NCBI GenBank assembly: GCA_028284415.1
Contig: JANQRU010000004.1
Span: forward strand, 1,364,001 to 1,428,000
DNA from: Pyrinomonadaceae bacterium
GTDB lineage: Bacteria > Acidobacteriota > Blastocatellia > Pyrinomonadales > Pyrinomonadaceae
Length of the DNA: 64,000 bases
Direction: 5' to 3'
This document shows, piece after piece, positions 25,137 through 33,865 of the stretch (the first letter of the stretch is position 1; each line of letters starts with the position of its first letter). A program made the position numbers and the translations under genes. The notes under the pieces were generated by a model. The model did not search any database and was not told where the DNA came from. It was given only the letters and a program-made list of their open reading frames with translations.

Positions 25137-26609
25137 CTACCAAAGTTGCCACCAAGGTTTTTCTGCTTTAGGAGATTCTTTTTGCGAAATATATTTCGGT
25201 GGGTGAGGTTTCCAATCGTATTTTTCGATGATTCGTTTTACTTGTTGTTGAAAAATATAGCCTTTTTCTTTATCAACCATAAAGACAAAATTGGCATAAC
25301 CTTGAAGGGAAGCGATTATGTCGGGCGAATTTCCCCAGTTTAATCCTTCTAAACCATTATTTTCGGCTTGATGAAGTACTGCACGGAATCTTCGCAAAGT
25401 TTTTCGGTCGATTGAGATTTTGTCATTAACAACGATTCCAGTAACTTCTTGTTGTCGTCCACGTCGCAAGATTCTTGTTTTATTTTCATTGATTTTGAAT
25501 CCCTGTTCTTTCGTTACAAAACGAACTTGAGCCATTAGCTTTTTAAAATCCGCATTATTTTCTTTTGTCGAAAAAGTTAAATCATCAGCATAACGTGTGT
25601 ATTTGAAACCAAGATTTTTAGCAATTTTGGTTAAACCCTTGTCATAACGACGAGCAATTATGTTTGAAATTGCAGGGCTTGCAGGCGAACCTTGCGGAAG
25701 ATGTCTTTCGCCTAATCCGACAAAATATGTTTTAGAATCAATCGCAATTTCTTCGACTTCGGGAGCGGTACAAATTAATCCAAAAACTGTCGAAACTGCT
25801 TCCGAATATCCGAACGAACGGAAAATTCCTTTAACTCTTTTATAGGTTATCGAAGGGAAAAAGTTTTCGAGGTCAAAGTTTATAACCATTTTGGCTCTGA
25901 CATGAGATTTTGCATTTGAAACAATATTTTTAGTTGGCAAAAATCCATGTGCAGAATCGTGAACTTCGATTTTGTTTAGGATATTTTCCAAAACCCAAGT
26001 TTGAGCCTCTTTGAGTTTTGGTTTTGGGGCAGAAATTAAACGATGCCCACCTGATTTTTTCGGAAGTTTGAAATGAATATAATGACTTACTTCCGAAGTT
26101 TTTCGGTCAAAAGCTAAGAAACGTAGCTTGCCGACGTTCAAATTCATTGCTTTAGCAAGTTCTTCAATCGTTTCAAAAACAGGCAAACTATTTTGTTTTA
26201 GACGTTCAACATTCAACTCATTATTATTCAATCCAGCGGAAACATCTTTGCCCAGATAAACGATTTCTTTTTCCTTTCGCCGTTTCCAATTTTCAGCTCT
26301 TTCTTTGCGTTCTCGCTCACGCCGTTCTCGTGTTTCTTTTTGCTTTTGACGTGATTCGGCAAGACGTTTTTTGCGAAGTTCTTTAATTAAAGCTTCTTCG
26401 TTGTGAAGTTTTCGATTTTGTTTTCGCAATTCGGTAAGTTCTTTTGCAAGTTCAGCTTCACGTCGAATTTCGTCAGTTGGATCATTCGGTAAACCGCTTG
26501 ATTCTTCCCAAAAACCGAGCCGAATCATCTCTTCAAGCACAAACATATCCCGTCCGCCTTGATTGCGAATCTCTTCGTATAATTCTTGTCGTGTTTTTGG
26601 TTGGTCCAT
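25137..26609 (-). CDS. Retron reverse transcriptase
   Basis: A retron-type RT, not a group II intron: it has the retron-specific motifs NAxxH (N232-H236, NAKSH) and VTG (V389-G391) as well as catalytic YADD (340-343), motif A VINFDLENFFPSI and LPQGSPASPA (306-312). Residues 1-130 are a highly charged, coiled-coil-like extension (KELRKKRLAESRQKQKETRE). Known role: it uses the 2'-OH of a guanosine in the msr RNA to prime msDNA synthesis. The candidate msr-msd lies just upstream on the same strand, and two partner genes precede it. Likely an anti-phage defence module. Confidence 0.93.
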   Translation of the reverse strand: MDQPKTRQELYEEIRNQGGRDMFVLEEMIRLGFWEESSGLPNDPTDEIRREAELAKELTELRKQNRKLHNEEALIKELRKKRLAESRQKQKETRERRERERKERAENWKRRKEKEIVYLGKDVSAGLNNNELNVERLKQNSLPVFETIEELAKAMNLNVGKLRFLAFDRKTSEVSHYIHFKLPKKSGGHRLISAPKPKLKEAQTWVLENILNKIEVHDSAHGFLPTKNIVSNAKSHVRAKMVINFDLENFFPSITYKRVKGIFRSFGYSEAVSTVFGLICTAPEVEEIAIDSKTYFVGLGERHLPQGSPASPAISNIIARRYDKGLTKIAKNLGFKYTRYADDLTFSTKENNADFKKLMAQVRFVTKEQGFKINENKTRILRRGRQQEVTGIVVNDKISIDRKTLRRFRAVLHQAENNGLEGLNWGNSPDIIASLQGYANFVFMVDKEKGYIFQQQVKRIIEKYDWKPHPPKYISQKESPKAEKPWWQLW

Positions 26610-26624
26610 CTTAAAAAGTTTAGA

Positions 26625-26680
26625 GTTCAGAGTTTAGTGTTAGAAGAAGAACTCAAAACTCTAAACACTAAACTCTGAAC
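26625..26680. repeat. Heptamer-built inverted repeat between ncRNA and RT gene
   Basis: Arms GTTCAGAGTTTAGTGTT (26625-26641) and its exact complement (26664-26680) give a 17-bp stem with a 22-nt loop. Each arm is made of related 7-bp units (GAGTTCA, GAGTTTA). It could be a terminator or processing stem for the retron RNA, or a copy of the intergenic heptamer family seen elsewhere. Confidence 0.75.
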
Positions 26681-26690
26681 TGCTTTTTCC

Positions 26691-26944
26691 AAAAAGCTGA
26701 TTGAAGCGTAAAAAAACTTAAAACGTCTTCGTAAAATCAAAGGACTAGATTGTTCAACTCAAGCGGAACTGCCTTACTGTCGCTAATTTTATTCTCGGAA
26801 TACAAACCGAAATAGCGACAGTAAGGCAGTTCCGCACAGTTAAGAACAAGCTAGTGAAGCGTGTGTAGTCTATGTGCATGGATGGCGAAACACCAACCGG
26901 ATTGCAAGGCTTTGTTTTAAGCCAAACGCTTCAATCGGCTTTTT
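26691..26944 (-). ncRNA. Candidate retron msr-msd non-coding RNA
   Basis: Terminal inverted repeats fit a1/a2: 26926-26944 and 26691-26709 pair over 19 bp with one G-U (AAAAAGCCGATTGAAGCGT against its partner). Inside, read on the minus strand: a hairpin GGCTT/AAGCC (26908-26923), then an 8-bp stem with one mismatch and a UUU loop (26880-26898), a form known from msr RNAs; then a long perfect 23-bp hairpin (26763-26785 with 26813-26835) that fits the msd. It lies between the SWIM gene stop and the RT start. The branching G cannot be fixed by eye. Confidence 0.75.
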
Positions 26945-26966
26945 GGGAAAATTTTCAAAAATCAGA

Positions 26967-28604
26967 TTATCTTTGCGAATTCTTAAGGCGTAACGCCAAA
27001 ATATGTTCGCAAGGTCCTTTTCGCAACTTATTCATCATAAAGAAGTTGCAACTGCACTGAGCTTGGACAAGTCGCTCATCATTATCAATTGTCATTGAAA
27101 CATCTTCTTTATTATTTTTATCTAAAACAGTTCCGATGAGTTCTAAAAAATCGTTTTGTTTTGCATTTCGTCGCTTTATTTTTACAGCTTTAGCTTCCAA
27201 GAATTTTGCAGCTGATTCTTCACGCTCATTTGCAAAACGCAATTTATCTAAAGGCAAAGGATCACGGCTTAATTCGCGGACACGATAAACGCCTTTATTC
27301 AAGTCATAGATCGCACGTCCAGCTTGCGTGTAAGCCGAAAGAGAGCCTAAGACAACACTTTTATCAAGATTCAAACGTTTCGCTAATTGCTCAGGCGTAT
27401 CAAACCAATTTTCTTTCAAACCTGCAAAAACCTTTTGCTTCGTATCGCTGTCAACATTGGCTCTTGGTGCAAGCAAATCAAAATTTCCAGCCTTTGACCA
27501 GTCGTTAGCTGTCCATCCCGAAAGTCCTAGAGTAAAATTCAAATCTCCCAAATCCGCAATATAAAATGACGGTAAACCCGTTCCGAGCAAGTGGACAGTA
27601 AATTTTTTCGCAACAGAAATAAGCCGTTCCAAAATCAAAATTCTGCGTCTTCCCCAAACTCTTATTTCGTGTGGTTCGTTGCCTTCAAATCTTGTTCTCG
27701 AACAAGTAATTTTAATGTTCCAAGGCTCAAAAAGTATCTTGACAGGTTCGCCCGGTTTCAAGATATAACGCATCGAACGAGGAGATTCTTTTTCCTTTTT
27801 GCGTCGCAAAATAAAGCAAATATTGTGGACATCAAGAGGGTGTAAATCAAAACTAATTGTCGGCAAAGACATCGCTGATGAAACTTGCAAAAAACCACGC
27901 ACCCAAGAATCTGGCAAATCAATTTTCACTTCTTTAAATGAATCTTCATTTGTCGTTTGAACTTCAAAACCACTTGGGTCAATTTCAAATTTTGTGTTTT
28001 TGTAAGTGCGAATTTTTTGAAATTCATCATACAAAGCGGCGGAATAATCAATGTTTGTCGTGCCACAGGAAAATTCGCTGATATTTTCGTAAACATCATA
28101 TTTCGTCCCCAAACGCCCATAACTTGATTCATCTTCCGAAAAACACTCAAAGAAAACTTCATCTGGGTGAACGGTAATTACAGGATCAAGAATAAACCAC
28201 AAATCACGGAATTTCTTGTAAAGGTATTGATAGTATTCGCCTCTTGCTTTGTAAAAAGGTGCCCAACGTGCAGATTTTCGAGCTCGCAGATCGTTTAATT
28301 CATCTTGTAAAACTCTTATTTTTTCGGCAACTTCCGACCTTTGCGAAGCGACTTCTTGCCAATCAATTTCTTCTCTTTGTTTCGCCCATTCGAGATATTC
28401 TGTTCGGTCTTTCGGCTTAAAACGTAAGTCCGAAACGACAACATCGTGCAGAGCAGAAATTGCTTCTCGGAATTCTAACTTTTGCCGAAGTTCAGCAATA
28501 AAAAACGTCGGTTCACGAGTCGCATCAGGCACGAAAGACATATCTGTCGAACTCGCTGAACTCGCAACATTTGAATTGCCTTTGTAAGCATAATCAAACA
28601 ACAT
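26967..28604 (-). CDS. SWIM zinc-finger protein, retron-associated
   Basis: 545 aa. The C-terminal SWIM finger is CxC...CxH: C517, C519, C532, H534 (CSCNFFMM...GPCEH). A long N-terminal helical region (EKIRVLQDELNDLRARK) and a central domain precede it; a winged-helix-like part may lie near DTPEQLAKRLNLDKSVVLGSLSAYTQAGRAIYDLNKGVYRVREL. SWIM fingers bind DNA or proteins. It overlaps the WGR gene by 11 bp and leads into the retron RNA, so the three genes form one operon. Matches the 'WHSWIM' partner I recall from type XIII retrons. Confidence 0.85.
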   Translation of the reverse strand: MLFDYAYKGNSNVASSASSTDMSFVPDATREPTFFIAELRQKLEFREAISALHDVVVSDLRFKPKDRTEYLEWAKQREEIDWQEVASQRSEVAEKIRVLQDELNDLRARKSARWAPFYKARGEYYQYLYKKFRDLWFILDPVITVHPDEVFFECFSEDESSYGRLGTKYDVYENISEFSCGTTNIDYSAALYDEFQKIRTYKNTKFEIDPSGFEVQTTNEDSFKEVKIDLPDSWVRGFLQVSSAMSLPTISFDLHPLDVHNICFILRRKKEKESPRSMRYILKPGEPVKILFEPWNIKITCSRTRFEGNEPHEIRVWGRRRILILERLISVAKKFTVHLLGTGLPSFYIADLGDLNFTLGLSGWTANDWSKAGNFDLLAPRANVDSDTKQKVFAGLKENWFDTPEQLAKRLNLDKSVVLGSLSAYTQAGRAIYDLNKGVYRVRELSRDPLPLDKLRFANEREESAAKFLEAKAVKIKRRNAKQNDFLELIGTVLDKNNKEDVSMTIDNDERLVQAQCSCNFFMMNKLRKGPCEHILALRLKNSQR

Positions 28605-31600
28605 GGCTTCGCACCTCCGTTTGTTTGATTGTTATTGGCATTTCGATATTTGGAAACTTTCGACGAATTTTTAACATTGATTGAATAATCGACGCTTTAT
28701 CGGCAATGGCAACCGTTGCTGATTGGCGAGCAAGAATTTCTGCGACGATTTTTGCTGAATTTTCATTCTTTAACGCTTCGGTTTCAATGAAATTCAAGAC
28801 CCTATCTTTTGCAACATGTGAGCGATTTACCAAAGATAAAACTCTTGTGAAATAAGGCGAAAGTTTTTCCAGTTTCTCTGGTGAGCCAGCGGCGTAATTT
28901 TCCAGATAATTCGTCGCAAAAAGTTGCATATTAGCCGAAGGATGTTCGCTTAATTTTAAGAGATATTCAACGCCGTTTTCTTCTTCAAAATAATGTAATA
29001 GTAAATCACGACCGAATTTTTGCGTTTCCTCTTTAACCGAATCGCAAATCGAAATTAAAACTTCTGGCGTTAATTCTTTTTGCGTAAAGTTTGTACGGAA
29101 AAACTCACGCCAAAATTCTCTTGAATCACGCCACTTTGCATCTAAAGCACGAATCAAATATGAAACTTCATCTCGCAGACTTCCAACTTTTTTGATTGCA
29201 AGTTGCCATGATGTTTGGCGAATAGAGCGGATTTCATTATTAGAAAATTCAACCATTTCTGCGGTTGAGAATTCTTCACTCCATTCATCCGCATGAGTTT
29301 GCAAAATCAAGCCACCTGCTTCATTTGCTTCTGCATAATCAGCATTGACGAGCATTTTTGCTGTTTCAATATTGGCAGATTTTTCCCAATTTGGTAATTC
29401 TCTCAAGACGCTCAAAAGCTTTGCGTGAACGCCCTCGTGTTTTTCTTCAACCAGCAATGCGATGAAAATTGAATAGGAAATGTTTTCGACAAACTGTGGA
29501 TGATTTTCGGCAAGTCGCAAAACAATTGGACGTGTCGAATTGTGAACGTCAACAAGTTCATGCGAAAGCAATGCTAGGATAACTTTTTCGCGTTTCAAAA
29601 GGTTTTCATCAGGCAATTGACCGAAAAGTTTTATGCCGATGGAGCGAATTTCTTCAAACTCCGAACGTATGAGCGAATTAATTAAATCGTTTGATAAATT
29701 CTCGGCAGGTGTTTCGTGATTAAGCAAAATTTGTCCACCGAATTCTTGAACTTCGACCAATGAGTGCGAAAGCAAATCCTCAACAATTTCTAAATTCAAA
29801 GCTTGCAGATTTTTGCTGAAACTTTTCAGCATTGCATCGCTTAAATCTTTGATGATCTCACTTTTTGATTCGTCAAAGCTGATTATTTCAGTAATTAAAA
29901 TTCCGATTAGATTCTTTGCTTCCGTTTCATCGTAATTTGTCGCCTGCAAAATTTTCGCTGCAAAATCTCTTGTATCTGAATGTTTTGAAATGAGAAGCTT
30001 GAGCATTACCGAGTTGTTTTTGGCAAAAAGTTCACGTTTGGCATCAATCCATTTAAAGGCTTTTTGGCGTGCTTCGGTATTTTCGCAAGTTGCTACACCG
30101 ACGACTAATTCGATGTTTGGATTATTCTCGTCATAAATTTTTTCGGCTAATCCGAAACCAAATTCTGCCGTTACATCGTAAGGAGCGGAAAGCAACATTA
30201 AAATCGCTTCTACATCGAGCTTTTCGACAAAATCTTTACAGGCTTTTAACGCTTTTATCGCAAACTCATGAACGGGTAAACATTTACTTTCTGCCAAAAG
30301 ATGTAAAAGTCCTTTTGGTTGTTTTTCCCAAAGTTTTGGAAACGCTTCTTCACGAACTTTTGGAGCATCATCACCAATTTTGTAGCCTTCTCGTAGACGG
30401 AAACCGCGTGAATTTGTTTTTAATTCGTAGCGAGGACTATTTTTGTAAAGTATTTGGTTGAAAAGTAAATAGCCTGCGAATTTGTCCCAATGAATCTCTT
30501 TAATAAGTGGATTTTGCCAATTCCATTGTCCTGTGTGGTAATAGTCGTAAAAGATTGATTTCTTTGGTTCTTGAGCATCTTCATCTGAATAAGCAAGAAG
30601 CGAACCAACCGCCATTTTTACATAATTTTTGGCATCGCCAATTTCGCCCATACGACGAAGCGTTCGCCAAGTTCGGCGTTGAAAGTAATCTTTGGTTTTG
30701 TTGCTGTATGCAATGCGTGGATTTTCTTTCTTTAATTCTTTTTTTGCGTCAATATATTCACAAATCCCCATCGTTGGATTGTATTCACCGTCTTTGGTTG
30801 GAACTGCAACCCAACCACCCCAAGGATTTGCAAAATAATTTTGTTTTTCCGTTTCAAACTTTTTAGCAAGAATCCCAAAAGTTTCCGCATCACGCCGATA
30901 TTCCGCCAATTTGTAAATGTGGCGAACAGGTTTGAAGTACCTTGGTTTGTAGGGAATTTCTTCCAAGATTTTGAGCAAAGCGGGGCGTGTGATTTCATTA
31001 TCAACTCGATAAATTCGCGTTAAGACATCAAAACTACCTTTTGTCTGATTCTCCAAGATTTCACGCGAAGCCATTTCAAAACTTTCGGGTGTTCCGAGTT
31101 TTGCGAGATTTTTTAAGGCTTCAGGTAATTCTGAAATTGATTCCTCTTGTAACTTTTCTTTTCCTGTTTCATCAGCAAGTTTATAAATCGCTTCTCGTGC
31201 GATTCTTTGGACAAAATCAGCTTTGTGGTTTTGTAATTTAGCCAAAGTCGGAATCGTCGTTTCATCACCGCAAAATCCCAAACTCCAAGCAATACAATAG
31301 TCTCGTAATTCATTACCTGTGCCGATAAACTCTGCTAAATATGGAGTTGCGGACTTTATTTGTAATTCGCCTGCACGCCAGATTGTACGAGAAATTTTTG
31401 GATTGCTTTTTGCTTTCTTATCTTTTAGTTTTTCGAGGATTGCTTGAATTCTTGCTTCAATATCAATAGTGTTTGAAACCGTAACTTGTGTATTTTCAAC
31501 ATTTCCTTTGGTTTCGCCAACAATGTGATAACCTTTGCGAGTCTTTTCGCTAACTAATTTATCAAAGATTTTTTGACCTTCTTCAAAGTCAACAGGATTG

Positions 31601-31752
31601 GTTGTTTTTGTTCCTTCACGAAGTTCTGTTCCGCGTCTGCCATAACGGAAATTGACGACAAATTTATCACCAACTTCACACAAGTCCACTTCGTAAACCT
31701 TGTCGGATTTACCTTCTTGAAAATGGAGTTTTGTTTGGCAAATGAGTTTCAT
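28594..31752 (-). CDS. WGR-domain HEAT/ARM-repeat protein, retron-associated
   Basis: 1052 aa. Residues 1-75 are a WGR domain (TKLHFQEGKSDKVYEVDLCEV, FVVNFRYGRRGTELREGTKT), with YGR in place of WGR. The rest is a long alpha-solenoid of HEAT/ARM-like helical pairs (FCGDETTIPTLAKLQNHKADFVQRIAREAIYKLA and many similar units). WGR domains bind nucleic-acid ends in PARPs; here the WGR could sense RNA/DNA and the solenoid hold partners. First gene of the retron operon. Inferred effector or sensor; which component is toxic is unknown. Confidence 0.85.
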   Translation of the reverse strand: MKLICQTKLHFQEGKSDKVYEVDLCEVGDKFVVNFRYGRRGTELREGTKTTNPVDFEEGQKIFDKLVSEKTRKGYHIVGETKGNVENTQVTVSNTIDIEARIQAILEKLKDKKAKSNPKISRTIWRAGELQIKSATPYLAEFIGTGNELRDYCIAWSLGFCGDETTIPTLAKLQNHKADFVQRIAREAIYKLADETGKEKLQEESISELPEALKNLAKLGTPESFEMASREILENQTKGSFDVLTRIYRVDNEITRPALLKILEEIPYKPRYFKPVRHIYKLAEYRRDAETFGILAKKFETEKQNYFANPWGGWVAVPTKDGEYNPTMGICEYIDAKKELKKENPRIAYSNKTKDYFQRRTWRTLRRMGEIGDAKNYVKMAVGSLLAYSDEDAQEPKKSIFYDYYHTGQWNWQNPLIKEIHWDKFAGYLLFNQILYKNSPRYELKTNSRGFRLREGYKIGDDAPKVREEAFPKLWEKQPKGLLHLLAESKCLPVHEFAIKALKACKDFVEKLDVEAILMLLSAPYDVTAEFGFGLAEKIYDENNPNIELVVGVATCENTEARQKAFKWIDAKRELFAKNNSVMLKLLISKHSDTRDFAAKILQATNYDETEAKNLIGILITEIISFDESKSEIIKDLSDAMLKSFSKNLQALNLEIVEDLLSHSLVEVQEFGGQILLNHETPAENLSNDLINSLIRSEFEEIRSIGIKLFGQLPDENLLKREKVILALLSHELVDVHNSTRPIVLRLAENHPQFVENISYSIFIALLVEEKHEGVHAKLLSVLRELPNWEKSANIETAKMLVNADYAEANEAGGLILQTHADEWSEEFSTAEMVEFSNNEIRSIRQTSWQLAIKKVGSLRDEVSYLIRALDAKWRDSREFWREFFRTNFTQKELTPEVLISICDSVKEETQKFGRDLLLHYFEEENGVEYLLKLSEHPSANMQLFATNYLENYAAGSPEKLEKLSPYFTRVLSLVNRSHVAKDRVLNFIETEALKNENSAKIVAEILARQSATVAIADKASIIQSMLKIRRKFPNIEMPITIKQTEVRSHVV

Positions 31753-31902
31753 AATTTCTACTTTTGTTTCATCTGTGCAACATTATTTCATAAAAGTTTA
31801 ATAGACACAAGTTTCCAGAAAATTGCTGAAAAGAACAGTTTAATAACAAAAGATTTTAGTTTATAATCCGAAGAGAATTCAAATTTTTTAACAAATAAAT
31901 TT

Positions 31903-32331
31903 ATGAGTAACCAACCAACAGTTTCAGACCTTTATCGTCGGGCATTAGAAATCAGAGAATCAAATCCAAACGGTTCATTTAATGATGTTAAGGAAAAGCT
32001 TGTTAGCGAAAACAGCGGAAAGCCTTTTCCAAATCCGGCGTTTAACACGATTCCCGAATTAGACAACATTGCACCCGAAGAAGATTGGACGGCAGGTTTG
32101 CCAATCGTGCTTCGGGGAATTCAAACCGAGAATTGGGATGAAGTTGCTCATGGCATAATCATCTCGCTCGAACAGGTTGAAAATTATCCAAAAGAGTCGG
32201 GCAGAGAAGATGACCCCGAAAAAGAATGGCGAAACCGCAACAAAGGAATCGGCGAAGCAACAGCAGAAGGTGTCGGCAAATGGATGCCCGAGGATTTGAT
32301 GAATATCGCTAAAAGAAATACTAAAAATTAG
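31903..32331 (+). CDS. Hypothetical protein, 142 aa
   Basis: Unrecognised. Acidic, no signal or membrane segment. Repeated turn-rich features (NPNGSFNDVKEKL, EEDWTAGLPIVLRGIQTENWDEVAHG). It is divergent from the retron operon (150-bp gap), which could be coincidence or the retron's outer border. An inverted heptamer array begins at its stop codon. Confidence 0.6.
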   Translation: MSNQPTVSDLYRRALEIRESNPNGSFNDVKEKLVSENSGKPFPNPAFNTIPELDNIAPEEDWTAGLPIVLRGIQTENWDEVAHGIIISLEQVENYPKESGREDDPEKEWRNRNKGIGEATAEGVGKWMPEDLMNIAKRNTKN

Positions 32332-32402
32332 TGAGCGGTGAGCGGTGAGCAGTAAGCAGAAAATGCCTCTAAAATGTTCACCGCTTTTTGCTTACTGCTC
32401 AC
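32331..32402. repeat. Heptamer array forming a hairpin
   Basis: GTGAGCG twice, then GTGAGCA and GTAAGCA in 7-bp phase from 32331, and the exact complement of the last two units (TGCTTACTGCTCAC) at 32389-32402. The stem (14 bp) ends 6 bp before the next gene's ATG, taking the place of a ribosome-binding site. Confidence 0.7.
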
Positions 32403-32408
32403 TCTCAA

Positions 32409-33380
32409 ATGAAAGCAGTTTATATAAAAGAATTCGGCGGAGCGGAAAACCTTGAAATCCGTGATGTCGAAAAGCCTTCCATTTCTCAATCAAAACAAGT
32501 TTTAGTAAACGTAAAAGCTACCGCCTTGAATCGTGCGGATATTTTGCAACGGAAAGGTTTTTATCCTGCACCGAAAGGTTATCCCGAACGCATTTTGGGG
32601 TTGGAATTTACGGGTGAAGTTGTGGAGATCGGCTCATCAGTTTCAAAGTTTGAAATTGGCGAAAGAGTTTTTGGAATAACGGCAGGTGGCGGGCAAGCGG
32701 AGTTTGTTTTGACGGAAGAAGATCAACTTGTGAAGATTCCCGAAAATTTAAGTTGGACAGAAGTGGCGACGATTCCCGAAGCGTTTATTACAGCCCATGA
32801 TGCGATTTGGACGCAGGGAAAATTACAAATTGGCGAAACGCTTTTAATCCACGCAGTTGGCTCTGGTGTTGGTTTAGCGGCATTGCAAATTGCAAGGGCG
32901 AAGGGTAATAAAGTTATTGGGACTTCAAGAACACAAGACAAAATTGATGAGTGTAAAAAGTTTGGATTAGATATTGGAATAAACACAAGTGAAAACTCTG
33001 ATTTTTCAGATGAGATTAAAAACAGTGTTGATGTAATTCTTGACTTAGTTGGTGCAAGTTACTTTGAGCAAAATTTGAAGAGTCTTTCATCAAAGGGACG
33101 CTTAATTTTGGTTGGATTAGTCGGTGGTAGAAAAGCAGAATTTGATTTAGGAATTGCTCTGACAAAACGCTTGCAAATTATCGGGACAGTTTTGCGTTCA
33201 CGTTCGGTGGAAGAAAAAGCGGAAGCAACTGCAAATTTTGCAAGAGAAGTTTTGCCTTTGATCGAAGCAGGAAAAATAAAGCCAAATTTGGACAAAGCTT
33301 TTGCTTTGGAGGAAGTAAAAGAGGCTCATGAGTATCTTGAATCGAACTCAAGTTTTGGAAAAGTAGTTTTAAAGTTTTAA
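32409..33380 (+). CDS. NAD(P)H-quinone oxidoreductase, PIG3/zinc-independent family
   Basis: Medium-chain dehydrogenase fold without catalytic zinc. Starts MKAVYIKEFGGAENLEIRDV; an upstream GTG/other start at 32388 is less likely because MKAV is the family start. Features: NRADILQRKGFYPAPKGYPERILGLEFTGEV, LIHAVGSGVGLAALQIARAKG (Rossmann AxGxG), SGKGRL-type C-terminal half and F-G-K-V-V-L-K end. Probably reduces quinones or enoyl-CoA-like substrates with NADPH. 323 aa. Confidence 0.9.
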   Translation: MKAVYIKEFGGAENLEIRDVEKPSISQSKQVLVNVKATALNRADILQRKGFYPAPKGYPERILGLEFTGEVVEIGSSVSKFEIGERVFGITAGGGQAEFVLTEEDQLVKIPENLSWTEVATIPEAFITAHDAIWTQGKLQIGETLLIHAVGSGVGLAALQIARAKGNKVIGTSRTQDKIDECKKFGLDIGINTSENSDFSDEIKNSVDVILDLVGASYFEQNLKSLSSKGRLILVGLVGGRKAEFDLGIALTKRLQIIGTVLRSRSVEEKAEATANFAREVLPLIEAGKIKPNLDKAFALEEVKEAHEYLESNSSFGKVVLKF

Positions 33381-33390
33381 GTTAAAGAGA

Positions 33391-33412
33391 CTTCAAAAAA
33401 TAATTTTTGAAA
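33391..33412. terminator. Hairpin between convergent genes
   Basis: CTTCAAAAA and TTTTTGAAA pair with a short AT loop between the oxidoreductase stop (33380) and the minus-strand gene (33423). AT-only stem, weak. Confidence 0.35.
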
Positions 33413-33422
33413 TCAGGCTCCG

Positions 33423-33710
33423 TTAGCTTGAAAGTCTTTGAGCCGCTTCGTCAGTAATTATGCAGAGACCTGAAATTTTCTGTTCCATCGCCTCTTTCAT
33501 TTTTTGAACAGCTTCATCATAAGTCAGACCGTCTTCCAACACCTGCTCAAAGTTTACAACTGACCAAATTGGTTCATTTATTTCGCTCAAAGCATTTTCG
33601 TGGGAAGTACTTTCTTCTTCTGATGAAACTTCATTTTCTTGAAATAACTCTTCCTGATTATTTATATCTTCAGATTTCATCTCAAGTGTTTCATCTTTTG
33701 TTGCTAACAT
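33423..33710 (-). CDS. Hypothetical acidic protein, 95 aa
   Basis: Unrecognised. The first 50 residues are an acidic, low-complexity tail (ENEVSSEEESTSHENALSE) likely disordered; the second half is helical (FEQVLEDGLTYDEAVQKMKEAMEQKI). The start is ATG at 33710, placed after a strong GGAGGAGG Shine-Dalgarno; five more codons upstream are in frame. No known domain. Confidence 0.6.
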   Translation of the reverse strand: MLATKDETLEMKSEDINNQEELFQENEVSSEEESTSHENALSEINEPIWSVVNFEQVLEDGLTYDEAVQKMKEAMEQKISGLCIITDEAAQRLSS

Positions 33711-33865
33711 ATTTACCTCCTCCAAACCCTTTATTTATTAGGTTAGGATAAAAAAAGCCTACCATATTCTTTATATGTTTGTAAAAGTTTAAACGGAGTT
33801 AAATATAAAGTTTACAAAGATTTAAGTTTGCTTGTTTTTGTAAAATTTCGGAGAATCAAAATCAA

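Noticed and set aside
26763-26835. The 23-bp hairpin as an independent MITE or REP element
   Set aside because: It sits inside paired terminal repeats together with msr-type hairpins directly before a retron RT, so msd is the simpler reading; only a genome-wide copy search would settle it.
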